A stretch of DNA of 64,000 nucleotides from Lachnospiraceae bacterium (GTDB taxonomy: Bacteria; Bacillota; Clostridia; Lachnospirales; Lachnospiraceae), in NCBI GenBank assembly GCA_022781925.1, contig JALESO010000002.1, positions 1 to 64,000 of the forward strand, in the 5' to 3' direction. Under the pieces are notes generated by a model that saw only the letters and a program-made list of their open reading frames with translations, had not been told where the DNA came from and made no database searches. The position numbers and the translations under genes were made by a program. Below are positions 36,351 through 47,500 of the stretch, piece by piece. How positions within the stretch are numbered: the first letter of the stretch is position 1; each line of letters begins with the position of its first letter.

Positions 36351-37235
36351 ATGCTTGCAAATTTTGAAAAACGGGCCTACAACGGAACGGAGCGGGTCTG
36401 GACCGGACGCTACCGCAATCTGCACAACCTGCCCCACTGGCATCTGGAAAATGAACTGATCTGTGTGGAGCAGGGACAGGTCACAGTTTCCCACAATCAT
36501 CAGGAATATTTACTGACTGCCGGGGAAGCGATCTTTCTCGGAAGCGGTGAGATCCACTATATCAAAAGCGATCCGGACAGCATTGCCGCCATCACCCTTT
36601 TTGACGCTGCCCTCACCACCGGTCTGACCAACAGCTGTCAGCTCTGCTGTGCAAAGTTTTCCTGCAGCGACTACCGGATCCTTGACGTATTTGCACAGAT
36701 CCAAACGGAACTGCAGCAGCGCAGGCCGTTTTTCGAACAGCAGACCTGTCTGCTGATCCTCCAGCTTATGATCCGGATTTTCCGGGAAGAGGCAACGGTG
36801 CCAATGACCGCCCAGCCGGAACATTCCTCCATCTCCAACTACAAAAATCTGCTGGCAGAGATTGAGAAAAATTACTCTTATATCACTTTTTCAGATGCGG
36901 CTTCTTTTATGGGCCTTTCCGAGCCTTATTTTTCCAGATTTTTCCGGAAGATCTCAGGCATGACATTTTCCAGATATCTGAACACGGTGCGGCTGGAGCA
37001 TGCCATCTCCATGCTGCAGGATCCCACGCAGAAACTGTCTGTGACAGAAGTTGCCTCCCGGTGCGGCTTTGATACGATCCGTCATTTCAACCGGGTATTC
37101 CGCGATATCACAGGCATGACGCCAAGGGAACTGCCCCAGAATTATGTCCCGGACTTCAAACCGATCTGCCGGATCGAGGACGCTTTTAACCCCACACTGC
37201 AAAGTTCGGAACTCTTGACGGAATCGTCGGAATAG
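36351..37235 (+). CDS. AraC-family transcriptional regulator
   Basis: 294 residues: an N-terminal cupin-like ligand pocket (LPHWHLENELICVEQGQVTV, typical AraC_binding) and a C-terminal double helix-turn-helix from about residue 180 (FSDAASFMGLSEPYFSRFFRK and LSVTEVASRCGFDTIRHFNRVFRDITGMTP). Divergent from araBDA, so a sugar-responsive activator or repressor of that operon is very likely. Of two close ATGs, 36351 has aggaagg 10 nt upstream, while 36342 is only 1 nt from it. A small palindrome (atgtgc/gcacat, 36309-36324) precedes the start. Confidence 0.88.
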   Translation: MLANFEKRAYNGTERVWTGRYRNLHNLPHWHLENELICVEQGQVTVSHNHQEYLLTAGEAIFLGSGEIHYIKSDPDSIAAITLFDAALTTGLTNSCQLCCAKFSCSDYRILDVFAQIQTELQQRRPFFEQQTCLLILQLMIRIFREEATVPMTAQPEHSSISNYKNLLAEIEKNYSYITFSDAASFMGLSEPYFSRFFRKISGMTFSRYLNTVRLEHAISMLQDPTQKLSVTEVASRCGFDTIRHFNRVFRDITGMTPRELPQNYVPDFKPICRIEDAFNPTLQSSELLTESSE

Positions 37236-37282
37236 GCTAAGCTATGCTTATGCAGAAGAAATAGAAATGGAGAATTTACAAT

Positions 37283-37549
37283 ATGAAGAAATTAAAACAG
37301 ATCACTGCCCTCATCGGTGTCATCGCGCTGGCCGGGCTCTATGTATCCACGCTGGTACTGGCGCTCATCGGCAGTGAACAGTGTATCAATCTGCTGAAAG
37401 CAGCCGTATATGCAACCATCGTTCTTCCGGTGCTGTTGTGGGCATATTCCTTTATCTACCGCATGGTCAGAAAGGATCAGAAGCATCCTGTGCCACCAGA
37501 AGAGTCCGGCTCTGCTGATACAGATGCTAAACAGACAATGGAAAAATAA
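37283..37549 (+). CDS. Small two-helix membrane protein
   Basis: 88 residues: hydrophobic helices at about 8-30 and 38-60, then a basic/acidic hydrophilic tail. It is 47 bp after the AraC-type gene in the same direction and ends before a strong terminator, so it may be co-transcribed. I do not recognise the family and assign no function. Confidence 0.65.
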   Translation: MKKLKQITALIGVIALAGLYVSTLVLALIGSEQCINLLKAAVYATIVLPVLLWAYSFIYRMVRKDQKHPVPPEESGSADTDAKQTMEK

Positions 37550-37570
37550 CGTTTTTAGAAAATTGGTAAG

Positions 37571-37621
37571 AAAAAAGACAGGAAACAAACGTAACCGTTA
37601 CTTTGCTTCCTGTCTCTTTTT
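37571..37621. terminator. Bidirectional terminator
   Basis: gacaggaa (37577-37584) pairs with ttcctgtc (37607-37614); an inner gtaac/gttac pair extends the stem. A run of A before and T after allows use by the plus-strand small membrane gene and the minus-strand DUF4340 gene. Confidence 0.85.
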
Positions 37622-38259
37622 TATTCACTGGTGCTATCACTTTGTACATCCGTCTGATTATCCGTCGAATTTTCTGTATTATCTGTTGTATCTTCCGCAT
37701 CATCTGTCGTATCTTTCGTCTCATCTACCGTCAGATCATCCACACTTTTGTTCAATGTCGTATTGACATAACTGCTTCCCACCAGATATACATTGTCATC
37801 ATCACTGATCTGCACATAAGTTCCTCCGAGGATCGCATTTGTACTGCCAAAAGTCAGTGTCTTCTCACTTCCATCGGAGAACGTGATCACCGCCTGCATG
37901 GACGGTGCATCCAGTCCATACTGCGCCGTATCCGTCGGACTCTCCACGGTACTGTCTGCCGTCATGCTTCCAAGGGAGGACAGCATCGTCTTCATTTTAT
38001 CACTGTCAATAGCTGCCGCAGTATCCGTCTCACAGCTCCAAGTATCATCGTTTTTCGTAAATGCCAGCCACTCACCGTCTTTTTCATAGGCGATTCCGGT
38101 GACATCCTCCGATGCAAACTGCAACGCATAGACTTTCTCATCTGCTTCCTTCTGCGCCGCTTTTTTATCCTGATTTTTCTGATATCCTTTCATGCCGGCA
38201 GTGGCCGCCACAAAGACAGCCAGTACCACCAGCAGAAGGATCCATTGTTTTTTTCTCAT
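37621..38259 (-). CDS. DUF4340 membrane-anchored protein
   Basis: 212 residues: N-terminal helix (about 5-22), then a DUF4340 region (VTGIAYEKDGEWLAFTKNDDTWSCE, later YGLDAPSMQAVITFSDG) and an acidic Asp/Thr/Ser-rich tail. DUF4340 proteins accompany gliding-type ABC systems, as here (22 bp downstream of the fused permease). Its biochemical role is not known. Confidence 0.78.
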   Translation of the reverse strand: MRKKQWILLLVVLAVFVAATAGMKGYQKNQDKKAAQKEADEKVYALQFASEDVTGIAYEKDGEWLAFTKNDDTWSCETDTAAAIDSDKMKTMLSSLGSMTADSTVESPTDTAQYGLDAPSMQAVITFSDGSEKTLTFGSTNAILGGTYVQISDDDNVYLVGSSYVNTTLNKSVDDLTVDETKDTTDDAEDTTDNTENSTDNQTDVQSDSTSE

Positions 38260-38281
38260 AAAACAGTCCGTTCCTTTCCTA

Positions 38282-40384
38282 TTATGCGCGCCGTCTGCGA
38301 TACCAGATCACAATACCGGCTACGATCAGTGCAATTGGGAGCACCATAACCAGCAAAGTCTCACTCATGATTGCAACCGACTGGTTTACAGACAGATTGG
38401 AATACGTGTACTGTTTTGCATCAATGGACACAGCAGAATCTGTATCAGATGTGCCGCTGAAAATACCCTTGAACAGTGCAAGGTTCTGTCCCGCAACAAT
38501 AGAATCCGCATCCTGGGTAAATGCCAGGGAAGATCCCACAACGGTAATGTCCGCTCCGGTCTCACTGTCTGTCACATTCGCAGCCAGTGTGAACTGTCCG
38601 CTCTGGTCTGTCTCTTCTTTTTCAATGGAACGGATATTTGCCACATCCGTCTTGATATAGGCACTGTCAGAAGAAGTCAGCAGATCGGTCCACTCCAGTG
38701 TATCCGGATGCTCTCCGGTATTGCTCAGTGCCTGTGCATACGGCAGGAATACATATTTGTCTACCTTGGATGTCTGTGTCGCGCTCTTGACATCCGGCAG
38801 CAGATAGAACGGATACTGGTAGTAATGTGTATTGTCAGAATCCATCACCATTCCGTTTGTCACACTGATATCATAAGCTGCCAGAATACCGTCAAAATTC
38901 GGTGTATCGGATGTCTTGTTGTAGGCTGTCGTAATGACTGCCTTACCGCCGCCAGCCAGATAATCGCTGACCTTTGCCGCATCATCCGCTGAAAAATCTG
39001 CTGTCGGTCCATTGATAATGATCGCCTTTGCATCATCCGGAACCGCATCCTGCTGCAACAGCGTCAGTTCTTCCACCGCAATATTCATTTTCTCCAATGC
39101 AGACTGGAAACTGCTGTCCAGAGAAGATTCTCCGTGTCCGGTGATCACATACACCTTCGGCTGATTTTCACTGGTAACATAACTGATGGCACTGGTCAGC
39201 TGACCCTCACCGTCATAAGCAGATTTTGTCTGCGTATAAGTAGAATAATCTACGGAATACTCATACAGATCACTGGCATCCACCACTTTGGATTTTTCTC
39301 CGCTGACCACAATGATACTTCCGTCTGATGGTGCGGAATCCGTGTAAGAGGAATAAAAATTCGGTGAAACCGCCGGATCCACATATTCCACTTTGATGTG
39401 TGAAGATTCGTCTGCATAATTTTCCAGTGTCCGAACTACGGTACTGTCTGCACTGTTTTCCGCAGAAAGTACATACAGTGTCACATCCTGTTTCAGATTT
39501 TTCACCATTTTCACACTGTCATCCGTCAGTGTATACAGATTCTGTGTGGTCAGATCCACACTTTTTACTTTTTCCGGAAGCTGAGCTGCAAATACGTTTA
39601 CCGCTACTGCAATGGCAATTCCGATCACAACAAAACTGGAATTGAATACGCCGCGGCGGATTTTCTTTGCGCTTACGGACCAGCGGTGTTTCTGTACTAC
39701 CTGACAAGTCAGGAACAGGAACAATACCGTGCCGCTGACATAGTAAATGATTCCGGCCACATCCAGCATGCCGTTGCTGAAATTACTCAGTGCACTGGAG
39801 GTAGACAGGCAGTTCATTACTTTGGTCAGTGTATTTCCACTGGAAGAAATAATGCTTGTGATGCCCTCCATCATATAACCAATAAACAGTAACGCAAAGG
39901 ATAATACCGCTGCGATCACCTGGCTCTCTGTCAGGGAAGATACAAACACGCAGATGGAGATGGACAGGTAGCCATACAGCCACAGACCAAGGATGGCTGC
40001 GTAACTCTCCGCCATCGGTACAGTACCAAACCGTGACAAAAGCAACGGGCACAGGCAGATGGCTCCCACTACAACGGAAAATACCAGTACCAGCGCCAGA
40101 AACTTGCCAAGGATTACCTTCGGGACGGAAACCGGTGACGTATACAACAGCTGATCCGTCTTTGTCCTGCGGTCATCCGACATACTGCGCATTGCCAGGA
40201 TCGGAATAATGATCATCAGGACAAATGCCACGTTATTCAGGGAATAGGACAGATACGGTGTTCCGTAAATCAGGTTATTTGCCACAAAATATAAATTGAA
40301 TACAAAGAAAAATGCTGCCATGAAAATCCATCCGATCACGGATGTAAAGTATGCCTTCAGCTCTCTTTTTAATATTGCGATCAT
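38282..40384 (-). CDS. ABC-2 permease fused to a GldG-like extracytoplasmic domain
   Basis: 700 residues. The first 240 residues are an ABC-2 permease with six helices (ending YYVSGTVLFLFLTCQVV, GldF-like). Then come one more helix (about 253-272) and an ABC_transp_aux/GldG-like domain (VKSVDLTTQNLYTLTDDSVKMVKNLKQDVTLYVL, VYVITGHGES), closing with a C-terminal helix and RRRR. In Bacteroidetes GldF and GldG are separate; here they are one chain. The start overlaps the ATPase stop by 4 bp (ATGA). The transported substrate is unknown. Confidence 0.82.
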   Translation of the reverse strand: MIAILKRELKAYFTSVIGWIFMAAFFFVFNLYFVANNLIYGTPYLSYSLNNVAFVLMIIIPILAMRSMSDDRRTKTDQLLYTSPVSVPKVILGKFLALVLVFSVVVGAICLCPLLLSRFGTVPMAESYAAILGLWLYGYLSISICVFVSSLTESQVIAAVLSFALLFIGYMMEGITSIISSSGNTLTKVMNCLSTSSALSNFSNGMLDVAGIIYYVSGTVLFLFLTCQVVQKHRWSVSAKKIRRGVFNSSFVVIGIAIAVAVNVFAAQLPEKVKSVDLTTQNLYTLTDDSVKMVKNLKQDVTLYVLSAENSADSTVVRTLENYADESSHIKVEYVDPAVSPNFYSSYTDSAPSDGSIIVVSGEKSKVVDASDLYEYSVDYSTYTQTKSAYDGEGQLTSAISYVTSENQPKVYVITGHGESSLDSSFQSALEKMNIAVEELTLLQQDAVPDDAKAIIINGPTADFSADDAAKVSDYLAGGGKAVITTAYNKTSDTPNFDGILAAYDISVTNGMVMDSDNTHYYQYPFYLLPDVKSATQTSKVDKYVFLPYAQALSNTGEHPDTLEWTDLLTSSDSAYIKTDVANIRSIEKEETDQSGQFTLAANVTDSETGADITVVGSSLAFTQDADSIVAGQNLALFKGIFSGTSDTDSAVSIDAKQYTYSNLSVNQSVAIMSETLLVMVLPIALIVAGIVIWYRRRRA

Positions 40385-41412
40385 GCCTCACGCACCTCCT
40401 CATTTCCTGTCAGCTCCAGGAATACATCTTCCAGCGTCTTCGTATTGACTTTCTGCTCCAGCAATACCACATCATGTTCCACACAATAACGGAATACCGC
40501 CTCCCGCAGATCACAGTTTTCTCTGGCGATCAGGGAAAGATGTAACTCTGCTGCTTCGTCGTTCCTTTCTCCGGTATCAGAATCCGGTGTTTCTGCTGCA
40601 TCTGCCAGATCATTTTCTGAAGGTTCCACAGATTCCTCCGGAATTTCCCGGACGATTTTACACTCCCGCACACCATCCAGTGTGTGAAGTTCTTCCAGCT
40701 GCTCTTTTGTGCCGCGCACTACCACATCCAGCTGCTGGGCACCGCTCATACGGCTTTCCAGATGTTCCATGGAATCGCTGGCAACCAGTTTCCCTTTTGA
40801 AATGATAAATACATGATCACATACTGCGCTGATCTCCTGCAAAATATGCGAACTCAGAATCACAGTATGTTTTTCCTTCAGAGAGCGGATCAGATCACGA
40901 ATCTCAATGATCTGCTTCGGATCCAGTCCTACCGTCGGTTCGTCCAGGATAACAATCTCCGGCATACCGAGCAATGCCTGTGCCAGGCCGACACGCTGAC
41001 GGTAACCTTTTGACAGATTTCGGATCAGGCGGTCCTTCATCTCATGCAGTTTTGTCAGATCCATCACCTGTTTGATATCTGCATTGCGGGTATGTGGATC
41101 CAGTTTTTTCAGTTCTGCCACAAATTTTAAATATTCCAGAACCTTCATATCGCCATACACCGGTGGAATCTCCGGCAGATAACCGATACACTTTTTTGCC
41201 TCCTCCGGATTTTTATTAATGTCATATCCGTTGATTTTTACCTCACCGGACGAAGCGCCAATGTAACCGGTAATGATATTCATGGTCGTGGACTTTCCAG
41301 CCCCGTTTGGTCCGAGGAAACCGTAAATATTACCCGGTTCCAGCGTCAGACTCAGATCATTTACCGCCACATTGGCGCCGTATTTTTTCGTAAGATGACT
41401 GATTTCAATCAA
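40381..41412 (-). CDS. ABC transporter ATPase (GldA-like)
   Basis: 343 residues: Walker A GPNGAGKST, Q-loop YLPE, signature LSKGYRQR, Walker B EIVILDEPTVGLDP and H-loop SSHIL, then a C-terminal regulatory region with an acidic insert at about 265-290. The start is a TTG at 41412, with ggagg 7 nt upstream. First gene of the three-gene operon with the fused permease and the DUF4340 protein. Confidence 0.85.
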   Translation of the reverse strand: MIEISHLTKKYGANVAVNDLSLTLEPGNIYGFLGPNGAGKSTTMNIITGYIGASSGEVKINGYDINKNPEEAKKCIGYLPEIPPVYGDMKVLEYLKFVAELKKLDPHTRNADIKQVMDLTKLHEMKDRLIRNLSKGYRQRVGLAQALLGMPEIVILDEPTVGLDPKQIIEIRDLIRSLKEKHTVILSSHILQEISAVCDHVFIISKGKLVASDSMEHLESRMSGAQQLDVVVRGTKEQLEELHTLDGVRECKIVREIPEESVEPSENDLADAAETPDSDTGERNDEAAELHLSLIARENCDLREAVFRYCVEHDVVLLEQKVNTKTLEDVFLELTGNEEVREA

Positions 41413-41437
41413 AACACTTCCTCCTCCAATCCAAAAT

Positions 41438-41499
41438 CACTTATGGAGTAAGTGTACAGAGAAAATGTGTTGAATATTAGTAAAAAATGTGACTAATAT
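41438..41499. promoter_or_regulatory. Two inverted repeats upstream of the GldA-like gene
   Basis: cacttaTGGAGtaagtg at 41438-41454 and atattagt/actaatat at 41474-41499. They lie between the stop of the giant Ig gene (41509) and the ABC start. The second could be a weak terminator of the giant gene, but it has no T run; the first may be an operator. No clear promoter seen. Confidence 0.35.
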
Positions 41500-41508
41500 G
41501 TGTTTTTC

Positions 41509-44500
41509 TTACGCTTCTTCTTTTTTCACTTTTTTCTTTTTCTTCCAGATAACAAAACCGATCACACCGGCTGCTGCCGCGCAGCATACAATGATAACAC
41601 CGTAGAATAACGGTTTGTTTGCGAAGAAAATGATCATTTTGCTGGTAGATACCGTTACATTGTCAAATGTTTTCTCATATGTATTGGTACTTCCATCTTC
41701 TTTTACTGCATGATCACTGCAGGAAACAGTCACCTGCTGCTCTAATCCCTCCGGAATCTCAAAGCTGATCCTGCCATCGTGCTCTGCCAGATACGTTTCC
41801 AGTTCGTCTCCTTCCAGTGCAATCAGCGTTTCTGTCTGTTCTCCTTTTTTATCCATCACTACTGCCTGGAAGGTTTTTAATTTTCCACCGTCATCCGTCG
41901 GGACAGCCGTTACCGTCTGTTTCTGTGCCTCGTAGCGTCCACCGCTCTCCAGTCCGCTAAATACAACTGCCGGAGCTGTCTGGTCTACCACAAAGGCCAG
42001 CTTCAGATTTTTTACATCACTGTAAGCAGCAGTATCTGTCTTGTCCACAGATTCAACAACCAGATGATATTCTCCTTCCTCTGCAAACAGTTCTTTCTTC
42101 ACAGAGTAGGTTCTGACACTCCACGTACCATCTGCCGATGACACGTCTGTGGTATAATCAGCCCCCTCTGTCAGCACTTTTCCATTCATTTTTACCGCAT
42201 AGTTTTCAATTGGATCGGTATTGATCTCCTGGATCACAACATCCTGCGGAACCTGATATACATAATACTGATCCAGTAAAGCGGCAGTATCTTCGTCTAC
42301 ACGGAATGTGGAACCATTTCTATTTACAGAAAATGTCACCATCTCGTATTCCTGCCCATCTTCCAGTGTCATCAGGTCATATTCCTGATTCGCCATATCC
42401 TTTGCTTTACAGGACAACGTATAGATGCCATCTGCTTCCAGATTCTCCACCTGAATCTGATAAGACTGCTGATTCTCTGTCATTTCCAGAGCCGGAAGTG
42501 CTACTTCCTGTGTTGCATAGTTTCCACTCTCATCACAGGTTACAGCTGTCAGAACCGGTACAATATCGCCTGCCAGCAGATTGTCTGCGCTGTCGCTGAC
42601 CGTCAGTGTAAATCCATACGGATTTTCTTTATTTGCTGAATTTGCCTGCAGTCCAGATACAAAAATACTCGGATGCTGTGTATCGATGGTCAGCTGTCCG
42701 GATGTATATGTCTCCATACGGTTGCCGGACCGGTCTGTATAATTCACTGTGATCAGATAATCTCCGTCCTCGCTCAGACGGAAGGTTCCGGTATGGACAT
42801 CTGCGCTGTTATCTGTCCAGTTCGCATTGACACCATATCCGCTCTGACCGTCTTTTTCTACTGAGATCTGAACATCTTCCGCATAGAAATTCGCTTCATG
42901 GATTTCAACCGTTGCATCAATATCACCTGCATAATAAGCAATTCCATTTACTTCCTGAACCGGATCATTATAAGTAACGGATACCGTCGGAACGAGATTA
43001 TCCACTACAATACGTTCACTGTCATTCAGCCCGGACTTATTATCAGAATAGTCATAGGCTTCAAAATCCACGGTTCCGTTAAATTGACTGCTTCCCTGTA
43101 ATACAGACCTTGGTATCGTGAATCTGGCGGTAAAAAGTCTGCCATTCTGAATGACTTCTGCTTTTTCGATCGCAGCCTCCAGCAACTGTGCATTGACACC
43201 GCTGACACCGCTTGCATTTCGATAATTATATACAAAATGTTCGATACCGGACGTTGCATCCTCACCGGCGATCGTAACCGTCATCATCTGATTATAATAA
43301 CGGAATGGAGTCGCACCTACCCGTTGCTGCTGCACACCTTCACTGTATGAAATACTCAGATTATCCGGTACTGTCTGATCTACGGTAAACAGATCCTGTG
43401 TATAATCTGCTGCTTCATTCAACGCGAGATCATGGTAGGAGATATCAAATGTATAATTTGCATCCACCGGATAAGTGATGGTTGCCGTATAGACATCACC
43501 ATCTTTCTTCCAGTTACCACGATTGGATAAATATGCCGCATAGTCTGCCACGGCAACATTTCTTCCGGTTACATCAACAGCAGTCACCTCTGCTGCCACA
43601 TCGTCTGCCCGGAAGTTATGCTCTGTGATCCGGATGGTTGCTGTCTGTGTGCGGTCAAAATACAGGCGTGATCCTTCTGTTCTTTTCACATCCTGATTTC
43701 CATACGTCACATGAATGACCGGTGCTGTTGTGTCAATGACAATTTTTTCAGACTGATAGGAATGCATCTCATTATCGGAGCGATCCGTATAATCCATGGT
43801 CACATAATAATCGCCATCTCCACTCAATGTCATGGTTCCTGTCCATACATCCCCATTCTGGATCCATTGATCCGGTACCCGTTTTTCTCCATTCACAGCA
43901 ATCGCAGCATCTTCTGCGTAGAAATTTGCTTCCTCTACCCGGAAAGTCACAGTCACGTCACCATCATAATATAATACAGAATCTGTTCCTTCCTGTTCAT
44001 ACTGATAAGACGTTTTCTGCAATCCGGTTGCGGCATCAACCACCAGTTTTGCAGGTGAGTAAGATACCGTGCGCTCCGGAGAGATATTATCTACGATATT
44101 GATTCTCTGTGCATCCGCTTTTATCTCACTGGTATTACCGGCCATATCCGTTGCTGTAAAAGAAACGGCACCACGGAACTGCTCGGCATCTGTGGCTTTT
44201 AATGTAAAACTTGCAACCGCCTGTTTTCCTCGTTTGCTGTAAGTAATCTGATCACGGGAAATTGTCTCCGTCCGCTCACTCACATTTTTCGTCGTACTTA
44301 CACCGTCTTCCCGTTTATAGGTCCAGGTAATATAGTCAATACCGGACATTTCATCTTCCGAGGTCAGCGTAACCGTGACCTGATCTTTATAACTGAAATA
44401 TCCAAAAGTAACTGCCTGTACAACTTTCTGCCAGGTGTGAAGTTCCTTACTGTAAGAAATCTTCATCTTTTCCAGCGGTGCTTTTGTTGTATCAACGACA

Positions 44501-47500
44501 AATGCATATGCATAATCCTCTTTCAATGCATGACCTGCAAGATCCCGGCAGGCAAATGATACGTTGTAGAACGCATCCTGTTCAAAAGGTACCTGTGCAT
44601 ACCATACGGACGGATCCTGTGGATCCTGTGTCCAGTCTGACCAGTTTTTCAACTCAGAATAAATATAATCAACTACATTTGCATTTCCATTTTCCACAGT
44701 TTTCGGATCGATCACAGCATCTCCGTCTTTTGCAGTGATCTTCCAGTCTGTTTCAGATGGGCGGAAATTGCGGTCTGTCACCTTGATGGTGGCCACTCTG
44801 CCTGCATTGTAATAATACTGGTTTACCGCTGTATTATTATCATAGGATACTTCTACCTCCGGATCGGTGGTATCAATCGTAATAATGTTTGACTGATAAA
44901 CCTCTTCTCCTGCTTTCTGTACATACTCACTGGAAGAATAATGCATCTTGTTGTCTGACCGGTCTTTGTAGGAAATTCCAATCTGATAATCCCCATCCGT
45001 CAACAACTGAATGGTAAGAGATTCTTTATCATTTTCTTTATCTACGATCCATTCAGAAATCTCACAGTCATTTGCTATCTTCTGTGTCTCTGCAACTGCA
45101 CCATTCCAGATTTCTGTGCCGTCTTTCCAAACCGTAACAACGACATCTTCTGCCTCAAAGTTTGCTTCTGTCATATCTACGGATGCTGTAACTTCACCAT
45201 CATAGATAAATCTGGTATTTTCATCCACCTGATCTTCCGGTACATCGGCACGCTCCTGTGACGCTTCTGTATCCTTCGTCACTTTTGCGACCAGGCGACT
45301 GTCTACCTGCGCTGTATAGGAAATTACAGCCTGCGGATCGCGGTTATCTGCCACAACGGTTCTGTCATCCCAGCATTCTGTCACACGATTTGCCTGGTCA
45401 ACAGCTTTAAAAGATACATTTCCCCGGAATTGAGCCGGAATACGGAACACATAACTTATGGAACCGTCTTCGTTATCCACTTTTTCAATTTTATCCGAGG
45501 TCAGATCCACCTTTGTCCAGTCTTTTCCCTGACTGGAAGTGCTGATCACATTTGACTTGTACTGATAATATAATCCCTTCAGACCGGACATGGTATCTTT
45601 TGCTGTAAGTCTGACAGCGATTTCGTCTTTTCCATACAGTACGGAATCTTTCCATGTAGCAGCTGCCTCTTCTGTCAGGTATTCAATCTGCAGATCTGTC
45701 GGATTTCCCTTATCGATCTTCAGATCATGAAGCGTGAGCACATCTGTAATACCACCACTCTTCATGTCTTTCAAATAATAGGATATATCATTGTGGCCTT
45801 CTTCTGCGCAGGAAATAGATGCTGCCCAGTTCCGGCTGGATAAATAATTTGTTCTGCTGATCAGATATCCATCCGGTGCCTGAATCGTTACCGTATCCGT
45901 AAACCACGCATCCGTAGAATCACCATTGTAAGAGAACGGGAGTGCGGTTCCATCTTCACTCACAGAATTCTGTGTTCCCTGCAGCCGGTATGCAACATCC
46001 GGTGCTTTCATATATGCGATCACAAGTGTGTAACTTGCCTCACATCCGTTATAGCACTCATCTGCCTCTTTTTTTGCAGTTACTGTGACACTTCCAATCT
46101 TCGCATCTGCAAATGTAAGTCTTCCACTCTTTTCATCAATCTGTGCACCCAGCGTATTATCTGTCAGACTGTATCTGACAGCTCCTGTTCCATATCCTTT
46201 TCCATCTGCTGCATCACTGTTTTCCTCAACAGTCACTGCCTGTGCATAATCAGCGGCTCCGTATTCCAGATTTACTGTTTCTTCTGAAAATGTCATACTC
46301 TGATCCGCTTTCAGCATTTCAATTTCATAAGAGTCTGCTGCTGCTTTATAACACTCATCTTCTGCCTTTGTTGCCTGTACCTTTACTGTTCCGGCTTTTT
46401 TAAACTGTAACGCACCGGTCTGTCCGTTTATTTCAGCCACATCGGACCCCTTTAAAATGACATAGGTAACCGCTCCTGTACCGCTTCCACCGATTGCTAC
46501 ATTTGTATAGCAATTTCCATTTTCATCATTCCAGGTAAGTGCTTCCGGATTCTGCCGTTCAAAAGAAAATCCGCTCTGGGTTCCTTTTGATACGATAAGT
46601 GTATATTCTGCCGTTGCTTTCCTATAATATGCATCAGAAGCCTTTGTTGCCCGGACTTTTACTTCTCCGGATTTCCGGATCGTCAGTTCGCCGGTCTGTG
46701 CATTGATATCTGCAACATCAAAACCTGCCACAATCTCATATGTGACTATGCCATCTCCTTTTCCGCCTTCTGCCACATTCTGATAACGGTTCAACTCACC
46801 ATCATTATTTATGGTACCGTACACAAACGTCGGCTGACTGCTTTTAAACTGAAAACCTTTTTGCTCTTTTTTCAGAATTGTAACTGTATAAATACCGAAA
46901 ACTTCTTTATAGCAGTCATCTTCCGGTTTGGTTGCTTTCACCGTAATGCTTCCGACACTGTCATAGGTCAGACGGCCATTTTCGTCGACAGCTGCATTTT
47001 TTGCAGTAGCTTCTACAACCTCATACTGAATATCCGCGCTGTCCTCCGCAATTCCATTGGAAAATGGATTATCAAAAGATTTTCCCTCTATCAGATACCG
47101 GTCTTCCGGAGTTGTATTGGCAAACTTATAGCCGGTCCGCTCTGCCTTTTTTATCGTCAAAGTATACGCTATCGTAGTTTCATCGTATTGCTCATCTTTT
47201 GCTTTTGTCGCCTGAACAGTGATAATTCCGGATCTTTTTATACTTACCTTTCCGGTCTCATCGATATCCGCTACGGAAATCGGCTGTTCTTTTTCATCCG
47301 TGGACTTTCCATCCAGATCTGTCTGCTCAGTAATTGCGTAAGTAATCTCTGCATCCGGATCATTTTCCGCAACCGCTCTGTTTACATAGCCATCTTTAAA
47401 TTCACCATATATGATATCCTTTGGATCCGCATCCTCAAACTGAAAGCTTGCATCCAGATTAATCTTTTTCAGGATGACATCGCAGCTGTCATTTTCACCG

